Below are positions 25,739 through 35,043 of a DNA stretch of 40,701 nt, piece by piece. The stretch covers positions 1 to 40,701 of the forward strand of contig NZ_PVXN01000055.1 in assembly GCF_002995795.1 (NCBI RefSeq), written 5' to 3'. Both the position numbers and the translations under genes were made by a program. Source of the stretch: Clostridium thermopalmarium DSM 5974 (GTDB lineage: Bacteria > Bacillota > Clostridia > Clostridiales > Clostridiaceae). Each line of letters opens with the position of its first letter. Position 1 is the first letter of the stretch. The notes under the pieces are model-generated. The model saw only the letters and a list, made by a program, of their open reading frames with translations. It was not told the origin of the DNA and ran no database searches.

Positions 25739-27697
25739 TTAACTGCTTTTTCTTTTTATAATTTTACTATCATATGCCTTCAAAATATTTCCTTCCAATT
25801 TCATTTCCTTATCTGTATGATTAATTATAAATAACCACTCTTCATCTTTAACATTTCTTCTATAAACCTCTAATCCTCTCTCAGATTCTATATAAGAAAT
25901 ATTATTCTCCATTACTACTTCTTTCGCAAGTTCGCTTAATACATCTGAGTCTACGCCTCCACCTATATAATATACTTTCCCATCTCCATAGGTGTTTTCA
26001 GTAATGCACGCCTTTTCTCTATAAAATTCATCATTATATCTATACAAAACTTTAGCATTCTCTGGAGTAATTAGATCTCTCCATACGGAACAAAGTCCTC
26101 TCTTATTCTCATACCTTCCAACTCCAAGTATTTCAACTTCTTGTCCCTTTTGAAGGCTTTCTGATTCTTTAATCCTTATACCAGCCATATCTCTTATATT
26201 ACAAGGAATTACTTTTCCAAAGTGAATATTATTATTTTTATCCTTTATACCTGCTCTAAATGAGAATATAATCTTTCCTCCATTTTTAGAAAACTCTTCA
26301 AATCTTTTTCCTAATTCCTCATCTATTATCTGCATAACAGGAACAACTAAAATCTTATACTTAGAAAAATCCTTATCTATACTTATTACATCTATATTTG
26401 TATTTAAATTATAAAATGGAATATATAACCTAAGTAATTCTTCTGTAAAGTTAAATTCTAGAGATTGCTGCTGATGCCTCCATGACCAAATATTATCAAA
26501 GTCATATAAAATAGCTATATCTGATTTTATTTCACTTTTTATAACATCTTCATAATTCTCAATATCATTTATGAAGGATTGCACTTCATAAAACTTACGT
26601 CCATTCTCATTATCCTGGTCAATGATTCCAAGGCAGAACTGCTCTGCTCCCCTTGTCATTCCTCTCCACCTAAAAAATAACATATTTTCACAGCCATGAG
26701 CCACAGCCTGATATGCCCACATCTTTGCTTCATTAGGACGAGGAAGATATCCTATAATATTATGTCCCTGTGCCCCCATAAGCTCTTCTACTATCCAATA
26801 ATTCTTACATTTTAATCCTCTTATATAATCATGGGTCATTGCAATATGTGCAGGAGATAAAGGCTCTTTAAGTCCTCCCCATACTGGATAATTATCATAG
26901 GAAACAAAATCTAATTTTTCTGCTATCTTATTAAAATCAAAAGCCTTATCAAAGAATCCACCACTAAAATTATGAGTGATTTGTTGATGTTTTCCTTTCA
27001 ACCTTCTTACTAAATCAATTTGAAGTTTAGCATAGCTCTCTATAGAATAAGATCTGAATCTAGCCCAATCCAATGCTAATGAAGGATTATGAATAGTAAT
27101 AGTAAGCCTTGGAGCTGGAACTTCTCCAAAATTATTGTAGGTCTGTCCCCAGAATATGGTTCCATAAACTTCATTTAGTATGTGTATATCTTTATACTTA
27201 TTTTTTAAAAATTCTCTAAACTTAGATTCACACTGATAACAATAGCATATATCGCTTCCTTCATGTCCAATTTCATTATCTATCTGCCAAGCTATTATAG
27301 CATCTTCATCCTTATAATGCTCAACAAGTTTAGTTACAATTTTTTCTGTATATTCTCTATAAACCTGCGAGTTAAAACAATATTGTCTTCTTCCTCCAAA
27401 ACTTCTTTTATGTCCATACTCATCTTCTGATAAAATAGATGGATGTTTCTGTGCCAGCCAAGCTGGAAAGGTAGCAGTAGGTGTTCCAAATATAACCTTT
27501 AGTCCATGTTTTTTTGCCTTTTCTATTACCATATCAAAGAAAGAAAAATCATATTTCCCTTCTTTTTTCTCCATAAGATGCCAAGCAAATTCTCCAATGC
27601 GTATAATATTTGCTCCCATTTCTCTCATGCGCTGCATATCTTCATCTATCGTATTTACATTCCAATGCTCTGGGTAGTAATCCACTCCTAAATACAT
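25739..27697 (-). CDS. GH42 beta-galactosidase, cytoplasmic
   Basis: A 652-residue glycoside hydrolase of family 42. The acid/base is in WQIDNEIG (Asn141-Glu142) and the likely nucleophile is a Glu in WIVEELMG. Cys107, Cys151, Cys153 and Cys156 (YCF, CYCYQC) match the Zn-binding cluster of GH42 enzymes. There is no signal peptide, so it acts on imported galactosides. The three-domain length is usual for the family. The ATG at 27697 was chosen for its GGGAGGATA site over one six codons earlier. It sits between galT and the regulator. Whether the natural substrate is lactose, galactan oligomers or another galactoside cannot be told. Confidence 0.92.
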   Translation of the reverse strand: MYLGVDYYPEHWNVNTIDEDMQRMREMGANIIRIGEFAWHLMEKKEGKYDFSFFDMVIEKAKKHGLKVIFGTPTATFPAWLAQKHPSILSEDEYGHKRSFGGRRQYCFNSQVYREYTEKIVTKLVEHYKDEDAIIAWQIDNEIGHEGSDICYCYQCESKFREFLKNKYKDIHILNEVYGTIFWGQTYNNFGEVPAPRLTITIHNPSLALDWARFRSYSIESYAKLQIDLVRRLKGKHQQITHNFSGGFFDKAFDFNKIAEKLDFVSYDNYPVWGGLKEPLSPAHIAMTHDYIRGLKCKNYWIVEELMGAQGHNIIGYLPRPNEAKMWAYQAVAHGCENMLFFRWRGMTRGAEQFCLGIIDQDNENGRKFYEVQSFINDIENYEDVIKSEIKSDIAILYDFDNIWSWRHQQQSLEFNFTEELLRLYIPFYNLNTNIDVISIDKDFSKYKILVVPVMQIIDEELGKRFEEFSKNGGKIIFSFRAGIKDKNNNIHFGKVIPCNIRDMAGIRIKESESLQKGQEVEILGVGRYENKRGLCSVWRDLITPENAKVLYRYNDEFYREKACITENTYGDGKVYYIGGGVDSDVLSELAKEVVMENNISYIESERGLEVYRRNVKDEEWLFIINHTDKEMKLEGNILKAYDSKIIKRKSS

Positions 27698-27752
27698 TAT
27701 ATTATATCCTCCCATATAACCGAGAAATTATATATAATTTTCATGTGCCATG

Positions 27753-29255
27753 TTATTCCTTGGATAAAAACTTAACAAAGTTTTCAAAGGCATTTAATCC
27801 TTTTTTATTCTGTTTAAATACTCCTGCATCCATTAATACCTTTTCAAACTTTTTGCCTACTTCTAATTTTAATATTTTATCAAAGTCCAAAGAACTGTCC
27901 TTATATCTTTCCTTTAGATACTGATACCATTCTTTATGTTTGTCTAGTTCATCATAATCATTGATATTTTTCTCTCCTTTAAGACACTCTTTTAACAGCT
28001 CTAGTTCATTCTTAAGCCTTGGAGGAAGAACTGCAAGTCCCATAACTTCTATAAGTCCAATATTTTCTTTTTTAATATGATGAACATCTTCATGTGGATG
28101 AAATATACCCAAAGGGTGTTCCTTATCTGTTCTGTTATTCCTAAGAGCCAAGTCTAGTTCAAATTTGCCTTCTCTAAATCTTGCTATAGGAGTTATAGTA
28201 TTATGTGGTTCACCTTTAGTTTGAGATAAAATTCCTACGCTCTCATCGCTGTAACCTCTCCAAGCATCAAGTATTATTTTCCCAAGCTCAGAAAGTCGCT
28301 CCTTTTTTTCACTTCTTATACGTATAACAGATAAAGGCCATTTGATAATACCAGCTTCTACATCTTCAAATTCTTTAATGCTCACATACTTTATAATAGG
28401 TGCCATTTCCATAGCAAATCTATAATTTCCACCTTGAAAATGATCATGAGCTAATATAGATCCTCCTACAATAGGCAAATCTGCATTAGAACCGATAAAA
28501 TAATGCGGAAACTTTTCAACAAACTCCAGCAGTCTATCAAAAGTAAGCTTTGAAATCTTCATAGGTTCATGATTTCCTTTAAATACAATGCAGTGCTCAT
28601 TATAATAAACATAGGGAGAATATTGAAAAAACCATTCTTCGCCGCATAACTCTAAAGGAATAATTCTATGATTTTGTCTTGCTGGATGATTAATTCTCCC
28701 TGCATAACCTTCATTTTCTTTACATAGCAAACATTTAGGATATGAGGATGATTTAATATTTTTAGCTTTTGCAATGGCAGTTGGATCTTTTTCTGGTTTT
28801 GAAAGATTTATAGTAATATCCATTTCCCCAAAGTAAGTATTAGCTTTCCATCTCAAATCTCTTGATATTCTTTCTGTTCTTATATAATTTGATGCCTTTG
28901 ACATACTATAGTAGTTATCTGTTGCAATTTTGGGTCCCTTTCTATAATCCTCATAAAACTTTTTTATGACCTCACTAGGACGAGGCATTAAGGCATCCAT
29001 AATTTGTGTATCTAAAAGATCTCTATACGTTACTGTATTTTCTCCTAATATCCCCTTTTCATAAGCATAATCTAAAATATTATTTAGAATTTCTTGTGGA
29101 TTTTCTACAGACTCGTCTACTATTACATCCTCATACTCATCTAGTTTTAAAATTTCTAGAATTCTATTTCTTGCATAAATTTCATCTTCTTTATAAATAA
29201 GATTATTCTGCACACCATAATTAATTAGTCTTTTTATTTCTCTGCTGATATTCAT
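27753..29255 (-). CDS. galT: Galactose-1-phosphate uridylyltransferase, class II
   Basis: A 500-residue enzyme of the class II GalT family typical of Firmicutes, which swaps UMP between UDP-glucose and galactose-1-phosphate. Visible features include CLLCKENEGYAGR, NHPARQNHR and AHDHFQGG, the last carrying the nucleotide-binding His-x-His. An AGGGAGTG site precedes the ATG. It follows galK by 88 bases that contain a hairpin. Confidence 0.92.
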   Translation of the reverse strand: MNISREIKRLINYGVQNNLIYKEDEIYARNRILEILKLDEYEDVIVDESVENPQEILNNILDYAYEKGILGENTVTYRDLLDTQIMDALMPRPSEVIKKFYEDYRKGPKIATDNYYSMSKASNYIRTERISRDLRWKANTYFGEMDITINLSKPEKDPTAIAKAKNIKSSSYPKCLLCKENEGYAGRINHPARQNHRIIPLELCGEEWFFQYSPYVYYNEHCIVFKGNHEPMKISKLTFDRLLEFVEKFPHYFIGSNADLPIVGGSILAHDHFQGGNYRFAMEMAPIIKYVSIKEFEDVEAGIIKWPLSVIRIRSEKKERLSELGKIILDAWRGYSDESVGILSQTKGEPHNTITPIARFREGKFELDLALRNNRTDKEHPLGIFHPHEDVHHIKKENIGLIEVMGLAVLPPRLKNELELLKECLKGEKNINDYDELDKHKEWYQYLKERYKDSSLDFDKILKLEVGKKFEKVLMDAGVFKQNKKGLNAFENFVKFLSKE

Positions 29256-29299
29256 GAGAAATCACTCCCTATATTCAAGATTGCCTTCTATATATAATA

Positions 29300-29329
29300 A
29301 GAGGCAGTTTTTATTTGAAAACTACCCCT
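29300..29329 (-). terminator. Intercistronic hairpin between galK and galT
   Basis: AGAGGCAGTTTT (29300-29311) pairs with AAAACTACCCCT (29318-29329). In the minus-strand RNA all 12 positions can pair, two of them as G-U. No T-run follows, so it probably sets the relative levels of galK and galT mRNA rather than ending transcription. Confidence 0.55.
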
Positions 29330-29343
29330 TACACTCCAAAAGA

Positions 29344-30507
29344 CTAAATGCGCCTAGCTCCATCACCAATAGAAACTATATAAAAATCAGCTTTATATCC
29401 AATTCTTCTTTCATATTCTTCTCCAATCTTTTCAATAAAGCTTTCAATTTCATCATTTCTCACTAAACTAACAGTACATCCACCAAAGCCTGCCCCTGTC
29501 ATCCTTGAGCCTATAGCGCCATTTCTCCAAGCTGCTTCCACTAAAGTATCCAGTTCAATTCCAGTAACTTCATAGTCATCTCTAAGGGATATATGAGACT
29601 CATTCATGAGCCTTCCAAATTTCTCTATATCTCCTTCTGTTAACGCACGAACAGCCTTAATCGTTCTTTGATTTTCATATACTGCGTGCTTAGCCCGTTT
29701 CCTTTCTATCTCATTTTTAATTAAATGCTTATTTTCTTCAAACTCCTCTTCTGATAAATCACCTAAAGAGAAGATTTCTAACTTTTCTTGCAGAGCCCTA
29801 AGAGCATTTTCACACTCACTGCGTCTTTCATTATACTTTGAATCCATAAGGTCTCGATGCTTATTTGTATTAGCAATAACTATAGAAATTCCATCTAACT
29901 TTATAGGAACGTATTCATATCTCATTTTATTTGTATCTAGCAAGATAGCATGATCTTTCCTACCCATTCCGCAGGCGAACTGATCCATAATTCCGCACTT
30001 TACCCCATTAAATTGATTTTCTGACTTCTGACTTAATTCAACCATTTCAATCATAAGAAGATTCAAATTAAATAAGGACTTTAAAGCTATGCTAGTAGCA
30101 AGCTCGATAGAAGCGCTAGATGAAAGCCCTGCACCATTTGGGATATTTCCAAAGAATAAAATTTCAAGCCCACTATCAATATTATATCTTGCATCTTTAA
30201 ATGTCTTTATTATTCCCTTTGGATAGTTTGCCCAGTTGTCCTCTTCACGATAAACTAGATCATTTATATTGAATTCAATAACCCCTAGCTCTTCAAAATT
30301 TTTAGAAATCACTTTAACCTTTGAGTCCTCTCTTTTCCTTGCAATAGCATAGGTTCCAAAGTTTATTGCACAGGGAAATACATGTCCTCCATTATAGTCA
30401 GTGTGCTCACCAATTAAATTAACTCTACCAGGTGCAAAGAATACGTGTATTCCTTCATCTGTCTTAAATACTTCTGAGAAATCTCTTATTAAATTCTCTA
30501 AATTCAT
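29344..30507 (-). CDS. galK: Galactokinase
   Basis: A 387-residue GHMP kinase that phosphorylates galactose to galactose-1-phosphate. Motifs in order are GRVNLIGEHTDYNGG (27-41, sugar binding), the ATP loop GAGLSSSAS (125-133), CGIMDQFACG with the catalytic Asp (near 175) and GAGFGGCTVS near residue 340. The AGGAGGTG site is strong. It follows mglC by 35 bases in the galactoside operon and supplies substrate to galT. Confidence 0.95.
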   Translation of the reverse strand: MNLENLIRDFSEVFKTDEGIHVFFAPGRVNLIGEHTDYNGGHVFPCAINFGTYAIARKREDSKVKVISKNFEELGVIEFNINDLVYREEDNWANYPKGIIKTFKDARYNIDSGLEILFFGNIPNGAGLSSSASIELATSIALKSLFNLNLLMIEMVELSQKSENQFNGVKCGIMDQFACGMGRKDHAILLDTNKMRYEYVPIKLDGISIVIANTNKHRDLMDSKYNERRSECENALRALQEKLEIFSLGDLSEEEFEENKHLIKNEIERKRAKHAVYENQRTIKAVRALTEGDIEKFGRLMNESHISLRDDYEVTGIELDTLVEAAWRNGAIGSRMTGAGFGGCTVSLVRNDEIESFIEKIGEEYERRIGYKADFYIVSIGDGARRI

Positions 30508-30542
30508 GGTTTACACCTCCTAATTAAAGCCTTATTATATCT

Positions 30543-31559
30543 TTACTTCTTCTTTATATATTTACGAGTATCTATAGCTACAGCTATTATGATTATTAAA
30601 CCTTTTATAATATATTGTAGGTATGGGTTAACTCCAATAAAAGCAAGTCCATAATTTATTACCTGGAATATTAAAACTCCAATAATTATTCCACTTACAG
30701 TACCTATACCTCCTGTAAAGGAAACTCCACCAACGACGCAGGCTGCAATAGCATCAAGTTCATACATATTACCAGTATTATTTGTAGCGCTACCTACACG
30801 AGCTGCTTCTAGAGAACCTGCAAATCCATATAATGCCCCCGCAAGAATGTAAACTACTAAAAGAGTTTTTACTAAATCAACTCCAGATACAACCGCTGCT
30901 TCTGGATTTCCACCTACAGCAAATATGTTCTTACCTATACGAGTTTTATTCCATAATATCCATATAAATACTGATACTATAGCAGCATATATAACAAGAT
31001 AAGGTATTCTAAAACCGCCTATATTAATACTCCCTTGAGCAAACTTCATATATTTAGGATCTAATCCACCAATTGGCTGTGCTCCATAAGGAGGACGGTC
31101 AAAGTATGTTGAAGTTAGTCCATATACAATAATTTGAGTACCTAATGTAGTTATAAATGGAGTAACCTTTAACTTTGAAATGACTAATCCATTAATTAAT
31201 CCTATAATTCCGGCCACAACTGTTGCAATTAAAATAGGTAATATTATTGGTAATTGAGGCAAATTAGGATACATCCTATAAGCATAAGTTGGTGATTGCA
31301 ACAATGATGCAGATACAACAGCAGAAAGCCCAACTATACGTCCAGCAGAAAGGTCTGTTCCTTGAGTAATAATTACCGCACCAATACCTAAAGCTATAAT
31401 AACACGGGTTGAAGCTTGAGATAAAATATTACGGAAGTTATTTAAAGAAATAAAACTTGGTTCAATTACTACTATGATTACTAGTAATGCAACTAATACT
31501 ACAAGAATTGCATTATTTACCATCCAAGATTTTATATCTTTTTTTTCTGAAATTTTCAT
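30543..31559 (-). CDS. mglC: Galactose/methyl-galactoside ABC permease MglC
   Basis: A 338-residue permease with about ten transmembrane segments, of the branched-chain/sugar class (MglC/RbsC). Typical stretches are IALGIGAVIITQGTDLSAGR and GGNPEAAVVSG. The ATG at 31559 has the AGGGAGTG site; the upstream GTG lies in that site. It is the third gene of mglBAC, 17 bases after mglA. Confidence 0.9.
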   Translation of the reverse strand: MKISEKKDIKSWMVNNAILVVLVALLVIIVVIEPSFISLNNFRNILSQASTRVIIALGIGAVIITQGTDLSAGRIVGLSAVVSASLLQSPTYAYRMYPNLPQLPIILPILIATVVAGIIGLINGLVISKLKVTPFITTLGTQIIVYGLTSTYFDRPPYGAQPIGGLDPKYMKFAQGSINIGGFRIPYLVIYAAIVSVFIWILWNKTRIGKNIFAVGGNPEAAVVSGVDLVKTLLVVYILAGALYGFAGSLEAARVGSATNNTGNMYELDAIAACVVGGVSFTGGIGTVSGIIIGVLIFQVINYGLAFIGVNPYLQYIIKGLIIIIAVAIDTRKYIKKK

Positions 31560-31576
31560 TATATTCACTCCCTATC

Positions 31577-33100
31577 CTACAAATATTTCGCTGCTAAGCG
31601 TAATATTTCTTCTTGATTTGTTTTACGAGTATCTACAATTCCACCTACTCTACCATTACTCATAACAAGAATTCTATCTGTAACACCAAGCAGCTCAGGC
31701 ATTTCTGAGGATATCATAATGATTCCTTTTCCTTTCTTAGCTAGATCAATCATTAATTGATATATCTCATATTTAGCTCCAACATCAATACCACGGGTTG
31801 GCTCATCTAGCATTAGAATTTCTGGCTCTGTAAGAAGCCATCGTCCTAATATTACCTTTTGTTGATTTCCTCCTGATAATGAACCTATAGGCGTCTTTTG
31901 AGATGGAGTTTTTACACTCATACTATCAATAACCCACTGAGTATCCTTTTTACATTCACTTTCATTAACTAGTCCATATTTATTTGTATACTTATCCATA
32001 TTGGCAATTATCGAATTAAAATTAACACTTAATATTCCAAATATACCGTTTAGTCGTCGTTCCTCTGTAACCAATGCAAATCCATTTTTCATAGCTTCTC
32101 GAGGTGAGCTATTTTTTACTTCTTTTCCATGCACATATACCTTTCCAGCAGATATATGTCTTAATCCAAATAGGGATTCAACAATTTCTGTACGTTTAGA
32201 ACCAACAAGACCTGCTATACCTAAAATTTCACCTTTACGCAGTTCAAAGGAAACATCAATAATTGAAGGCTGATATGTTGCAGTTAGTCCTTCTACTTTT
32301 AAAATCACATCTCCTGGTTTATTATCCTTCTCTGGAAAACGATTTGTTAAATCTCGTCCAACCATTAAACTTATAATCTTATCTATTGTTAAATCCTTAG
32401 CATAATGTGTAGCAATCCACTTACCATCTCGCATTATAGTAACATCATCTGCTATCTGTAAAATTTCTTCCATCTTATGAGATATATAAATGATTCCTGC
32501 ACCTTTATCCTTTAAAGCCTTAATAATCCTAAATAAGTGATTAACTTCTTTTTCAGTTAGCGAAGATGTTGGCTCATCCATTACTATAATTTTGGAGTTA
32601 TACGAAACTGCCTTTGCTATTTCCACCATCTGCATTTCTGATACGGATAACTTTTCCACCTTTTCTCTTGGATCTATATTAATGTCCAAATCCTTAAAGA
32701 TGCCTTTGGTATCTTCGTACATTTTCTTTTCATCAACAAAAAGACCACTTTTAGGATAACGTCCTAACCATATATTATCTATAATATTTCGTTGACGAAC
32801 CTGATTTAGCTCTTGATGCACCATGGATACCCCATTATCAAGAGCTTCCTTTGCAGAAGTAAAATTTACTTTTTTACCATCTAGATATATTTCTCCTTCA
32901 TCTAGTTTATATATACCAAATAAACATTTCATCAAAGTAGATTTTCCAGCACCGTTTTCCCCTACTAGAGCATGAACAGTGCCTGAACGTACTTTAAGCT
33001 GTGCTTTATCTAATGCTTTTACACCTGGAAACTCCTTAGATATATTGATCATTTCTAGTAAATACTTTTCACTGTCTTTTGATTGTGTACTTTTGCCCAT
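31577..33100 (-). CDS. mglA: Galactose/methyl-galactoside ABC ATPase MglA
   Basis: A 507-residue double ATPase. The first half has Walker [17 protein letters not shown] as a divergent signature and [11 protein letters not shown]. The second half has GLVGSKRTE in place of Walker [10 protein letters not shown] and [12 protein letters not shown]; this asymmetry is normal for MglA/RbsA. It energises uptake through MglC. A GAGGTG site precedes the ATG. Confidence 0.93.
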   Translation of the reverse strand: MGKSTQSKDSEKYLLEMINISKEFPGVKALDKAQLKVRSGTVHALVGENGAGKSTLMKCLFGIYKLDEGEIYLDGKKVNFTSAKEALDNGVSMVHQELNQVRQRNIIDNIWLGRYPKSGLFVDEKKMYEDTKGIFKDLDINIDPREKVEKLSVSEMQMVEIAKAVSYNSKIIVMDEPTSSLTEKEVNHLFRIIKALKDKGAGIIYISHKMEEILQIADDVTIMRDGKWIATHYAKDLTIDKIISLMVGRDLTNRFPEKDNKPGDVILKVEGLTATYQPSIIDVSFELRKGEILGIAGLVGSKRTEIVESLFGLRHISAGKVYVHGKEVKNSSPREAMKNGFALVTEERRLNGIFGILSVNFNSIIANMDKYTNKYGLVNESECKKDTQWVIDSMSVKTPSQKTPIGSLSGGNQQKVILGRWLLTEPEILMLDEPTRGIDVGAKYEIYQLMIDLAKKGKGIIMISSEMPELLGVTDRILVMSNGRVGGIVDTRKTNQEEILRLAAKYL

Positions 33101-33134
33101 ATGCTACACCTCATCTCTATATATCTACTTTAGC

Positions 33135-33166
33135 AAACAAGGATGCAGGAGCATGCATCCTTGTTT
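33135..33166 (-). terminator. Strong intercistronic hairpin between mglB and mglA
   Basis: AAACAAGGATGCA (33135-33147) pairs exactly with TGCATCCTTGTTT (33154-33166). There is no following T-run. Stems of this sort between a binding-protein gene and its ABC genes commonly stabilise the upstream mRNA or end part of transcription, giving more binding protein than ATPase. Confidence 0.6.
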
Positions 33167-33176
33167 AATACAGAAA

Positions 33177-34268
33177 TTATTTATATGCTTCTTCAGCTAC
33201 TGATATATTTTCCTTTGTGATTCCTACATATGGTACACGAACAGCTTTATTTTCATCTAGTTTCCACTCTGTTCCGTCTAATACATCTTTTCCTAGAGCA
33301 GCGTTTATCGCTAATTGCACTGTAGCAGTTCCCTGACTCTTAGCATCGTTAAGTACCGAACCTAGCATATATCCACTCTTGATTTGTTCTATAGCATCTG
33401 GTATAGCATCTACTCCTACAACTGGCATATACTTATCGTTAGTAAAGTATCCAGCTGCTTTTAGGGATTGTATAGCTCCTAGTGCCATAGCATCATTATT
33501 AGCTATTACATATTCTATCTTATCTCCATGCTTAGATAGCCATGCATCCATTAATTCCTTCCCTTTAACAGTATCCCACATACCTGTTTGAAGCTCTAAT
33601 TGTTCAACTTCAATTCCTTGCTTTTTAATTTCATCTACAACATATTTTGTACGAGCTTCAGCATCTGGATGTCCCGGCTCACCTTTTATCAATACGTATT
33701 GTATTTTTCCATCTTTATTCTTATCAAATTCAGGATGTTCTTTCCAACTTTTAGCAACTATCTCACCTTGTTTAATTCCTGATTCTGCAGAAGCAGTTCC
33801 TACATACCACGTTTTATCATAGCTCTTCATTGCTTCTACATTTGGCTCTTTATTAAAGAATATTACTGGTATATTAGCTGCTTGTGCTTTAGAGATGATT
33901 GCTGGTGCAGCCTGTGGATCAACTAAGTTAATAGCTAGAGCTTTAGCCCCTTTTGAAATCATCATATCTACTTGTTCATTTTGAGTAACTTGACTGTTTT
34001 GGGAGTCATTTAGAATTAGTTCTGCCTTATCTTTTGCAGAATTTTCTATTGCTCTACGTACAAAAGACATGAAATTGTCATCAAACTTATAGATTGTAAC
34101 ACCAATTTTAGGTTTCTCTGTTTTTGATGTGTCTTTAGTTGCATCTGATGATGTTGCTTTTGAGTTGTTTCCAGATGTTCCACTGTTTGTCTTGTTAGCA
34201 CCACATGCTGTTAACGAAAATGTTAACGCACATACAGCTAATAATGATAATATTTTTTTCTTGGACAT
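33177..34268 (-). CDS. mglB: Galactose/methyl-galactoside binding lipoprotein MglB
   Basis: A 363-residue substrate-binding lipoprotein. The signal peptide ends in the lipobox LTAC (Cys about residue 22), followed by a Ser/Asn/Thr-rich spacer and a periplasmic-binding fold of the sugar type (starting [17 protein letters not shown], later [11 protein letters not shown]). It captures galactose-type sugars outside the cell for MglAC. The ATG at 34268 has a strong AAGGGGGA site; a 15-residue upstream extension was dropped. First gene of the operon. Confidence 0.93.
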   Translation of the reverse strand: MSKKKILSLLAVCALTFSLTACGANKTNSGTSGNNSKATSSDATKDTSKTEKPKIGVTIYKFDDNFMSFVRRAIENSAKDKAELILNDSQNSQVTQNEQVDMMISKGAKALAINLVDPQAAPAIISKAQAANIPVIFFNKEPNVEAMKSYDKTWYVGTASAESGIKQGEIVAKSWKEHPEFDKNKDGKIQYVLIKGEPGHPDAEARTKYVVDEIKKQGIEVEQLELQTGMWDTVKGKELMDAWLSKHGDKIEYVIANNDAMALGAIQSLKAAGYFTNDKYMPVVGVDAIPDAIEQIKSGYMLGSVLNDAKSQGTATVQLAINAALGKDVLDGTEWKLDENKAVRVPYVGITKENISVAEEAYK

Positions 34269-34311
34269 ACTAAAATCCCCCTTAGCTTTTAAAAATATTA
34301 ACAATATTAAC

Positions 34312-34321
34312 AAAACGTTTT
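34312..34321. promoter_or_regulatory. LacI/GalR-type operator ahead of mglB
   Basis: AAAACGTTTT is a perfect palindrome with the central CG of LacI-family sites. It lies just downstream of the main predicted start of transcription and inside the spacer of a second promoter (TTGGTA 34332-34327, TAATAT 34309-34304). The cluster's own LacI-type protein is the natural candidate; CcpA is an alternative. Confidence 0.6.
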
Positions 34322-34330
34322 CATAATACC

Positions 34331-34359
34331 AATTTACTAATTTTTTACTTATTTGTCAA
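34331..34359 (-). promoter_or_regulatory. Predicted main promoter of the mgl-gal operon
   Basis: On the minus strand TTGACA (34359-34354), a 17-base spacer and TAAATT (34336-34331) form a good sigma-A promoter. It would start transcription near 34324, so the operator at 34312-34321 covers the first transcribed bases. Positions 34360-34580 are extremely AT-rich; I see no gene there. Confidence 0.6.
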
Positions 34360-34583
34360 TATATTTTGAAATTTTATTATATTGTTAATTTTCTAACTAA
34401 TAATCTTATGTTTTATCTCTATAACATTATATTTAGTCTATTAGAATTTAATTCCTTATTTATAAAATTTTATTACTTTTTAAGTAAATTTTTACTAGGA
34501 CCATATTTAACTAATAAATCTACTATTTTTTATAATGGATTTTTTTCATCTTTGATTAATTCCCGATAATTAATACTTTCCCT

Positions 34584-34612
34584 ATTGACAATCCTTAATT
34601 AACCTTATATTA
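34584..34612 (+). promoter_or_regulatory. Predicted promoter of the T-box-proS transcript
   Basis: TTGACA (34584-34589), 17 bases and TATTAT (34607-34612) lie shortly before the T-box leader. The start of transcription would be near 34620. Confidence 0.6.
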
Positions 34613-34674
34613 TATAATAATGATAAAAAAGAGTCTTAAAATAAATGGTAATCATACAAATTAATATTGTTATT

Positions 34675-34911
34675 ACTATGACGAGGAATAGTAGATATTA
34701 AAATCTTTTCAAAGAGAGGAAGTTATTGGTGAAAGACTTCTAAAAGATTAATATCAAACCAGCCTCTGAGTTCTGCACCGAAAATAATAGTAGGCTGCAG
34801 CGGAACTTCACCGTTAAAATAATGAGTGAATATATTTTTATATATTAAATATATTAACAAGGGTGGTACCACCGTAAGCTCGGTCCCTATTTTAGGAATT
34901 TGAGCTTTTTT
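34675..34911 (+). promoter_or_regulatory. T-box riboswitch leader of proS, specifier probably CCA (Pro)
   Basis: The conserved T-box GGGTGGTACCACCG lies at 34861-34874. Stem I begins near 34681: GAGG (34683-34686) pairs with CCTC (34763-34766), then an internal loop with AGTA on the 5' side, then GATATTA (34694-34700) with TAATATC (34749-34755). The 3' side of the loop reads AAACCAG, placing CCA, a proline codon, at 34759-34761 in the specifier position. Downstream AAGCTC/GAGCTT with a T-run (about 34876-34911) is the terminator that uncharged tRNA-Pro would prevent. It controls proS, which follows 130 bases later. Confidence 0.9.
34876..34911 (+). terminator. Regulated terminator of the proS T-box
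   Basis: AAGCTC (34876-34881) pairs with GAGCTT (34902-34907), followed by a run of T. The T-box bases just upstream would form the competing antiterminator. Confidence 0.75.
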
Positions 34912-35043
34912 GTTTTTTTGCAATACATAAAAAATGTGATACATTTTTATTCAGTGTAGACGTAGTGGAGAAGTGAAAAATTAAGGCAAGTTTAAAGTGA
35001 AAAGTTTTTCAAAATAATAAAAAAGTGTAAGGAGGAAATAAAC

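Noticed and set aside
34366-34569. A 67-codon plus-strand frame in the AT-rich spacer
   Set aside because: It starts at a TTG without a ribosome site, and its Phe/Tyr/Leu/Asn-rich composition is what AT-rich DNA gives by chance.
34723-34944. A 73-codon minus-strand frame inside the T-box leader
   Set aside because: It is antisense to a clear T-box and has no ribosome site.
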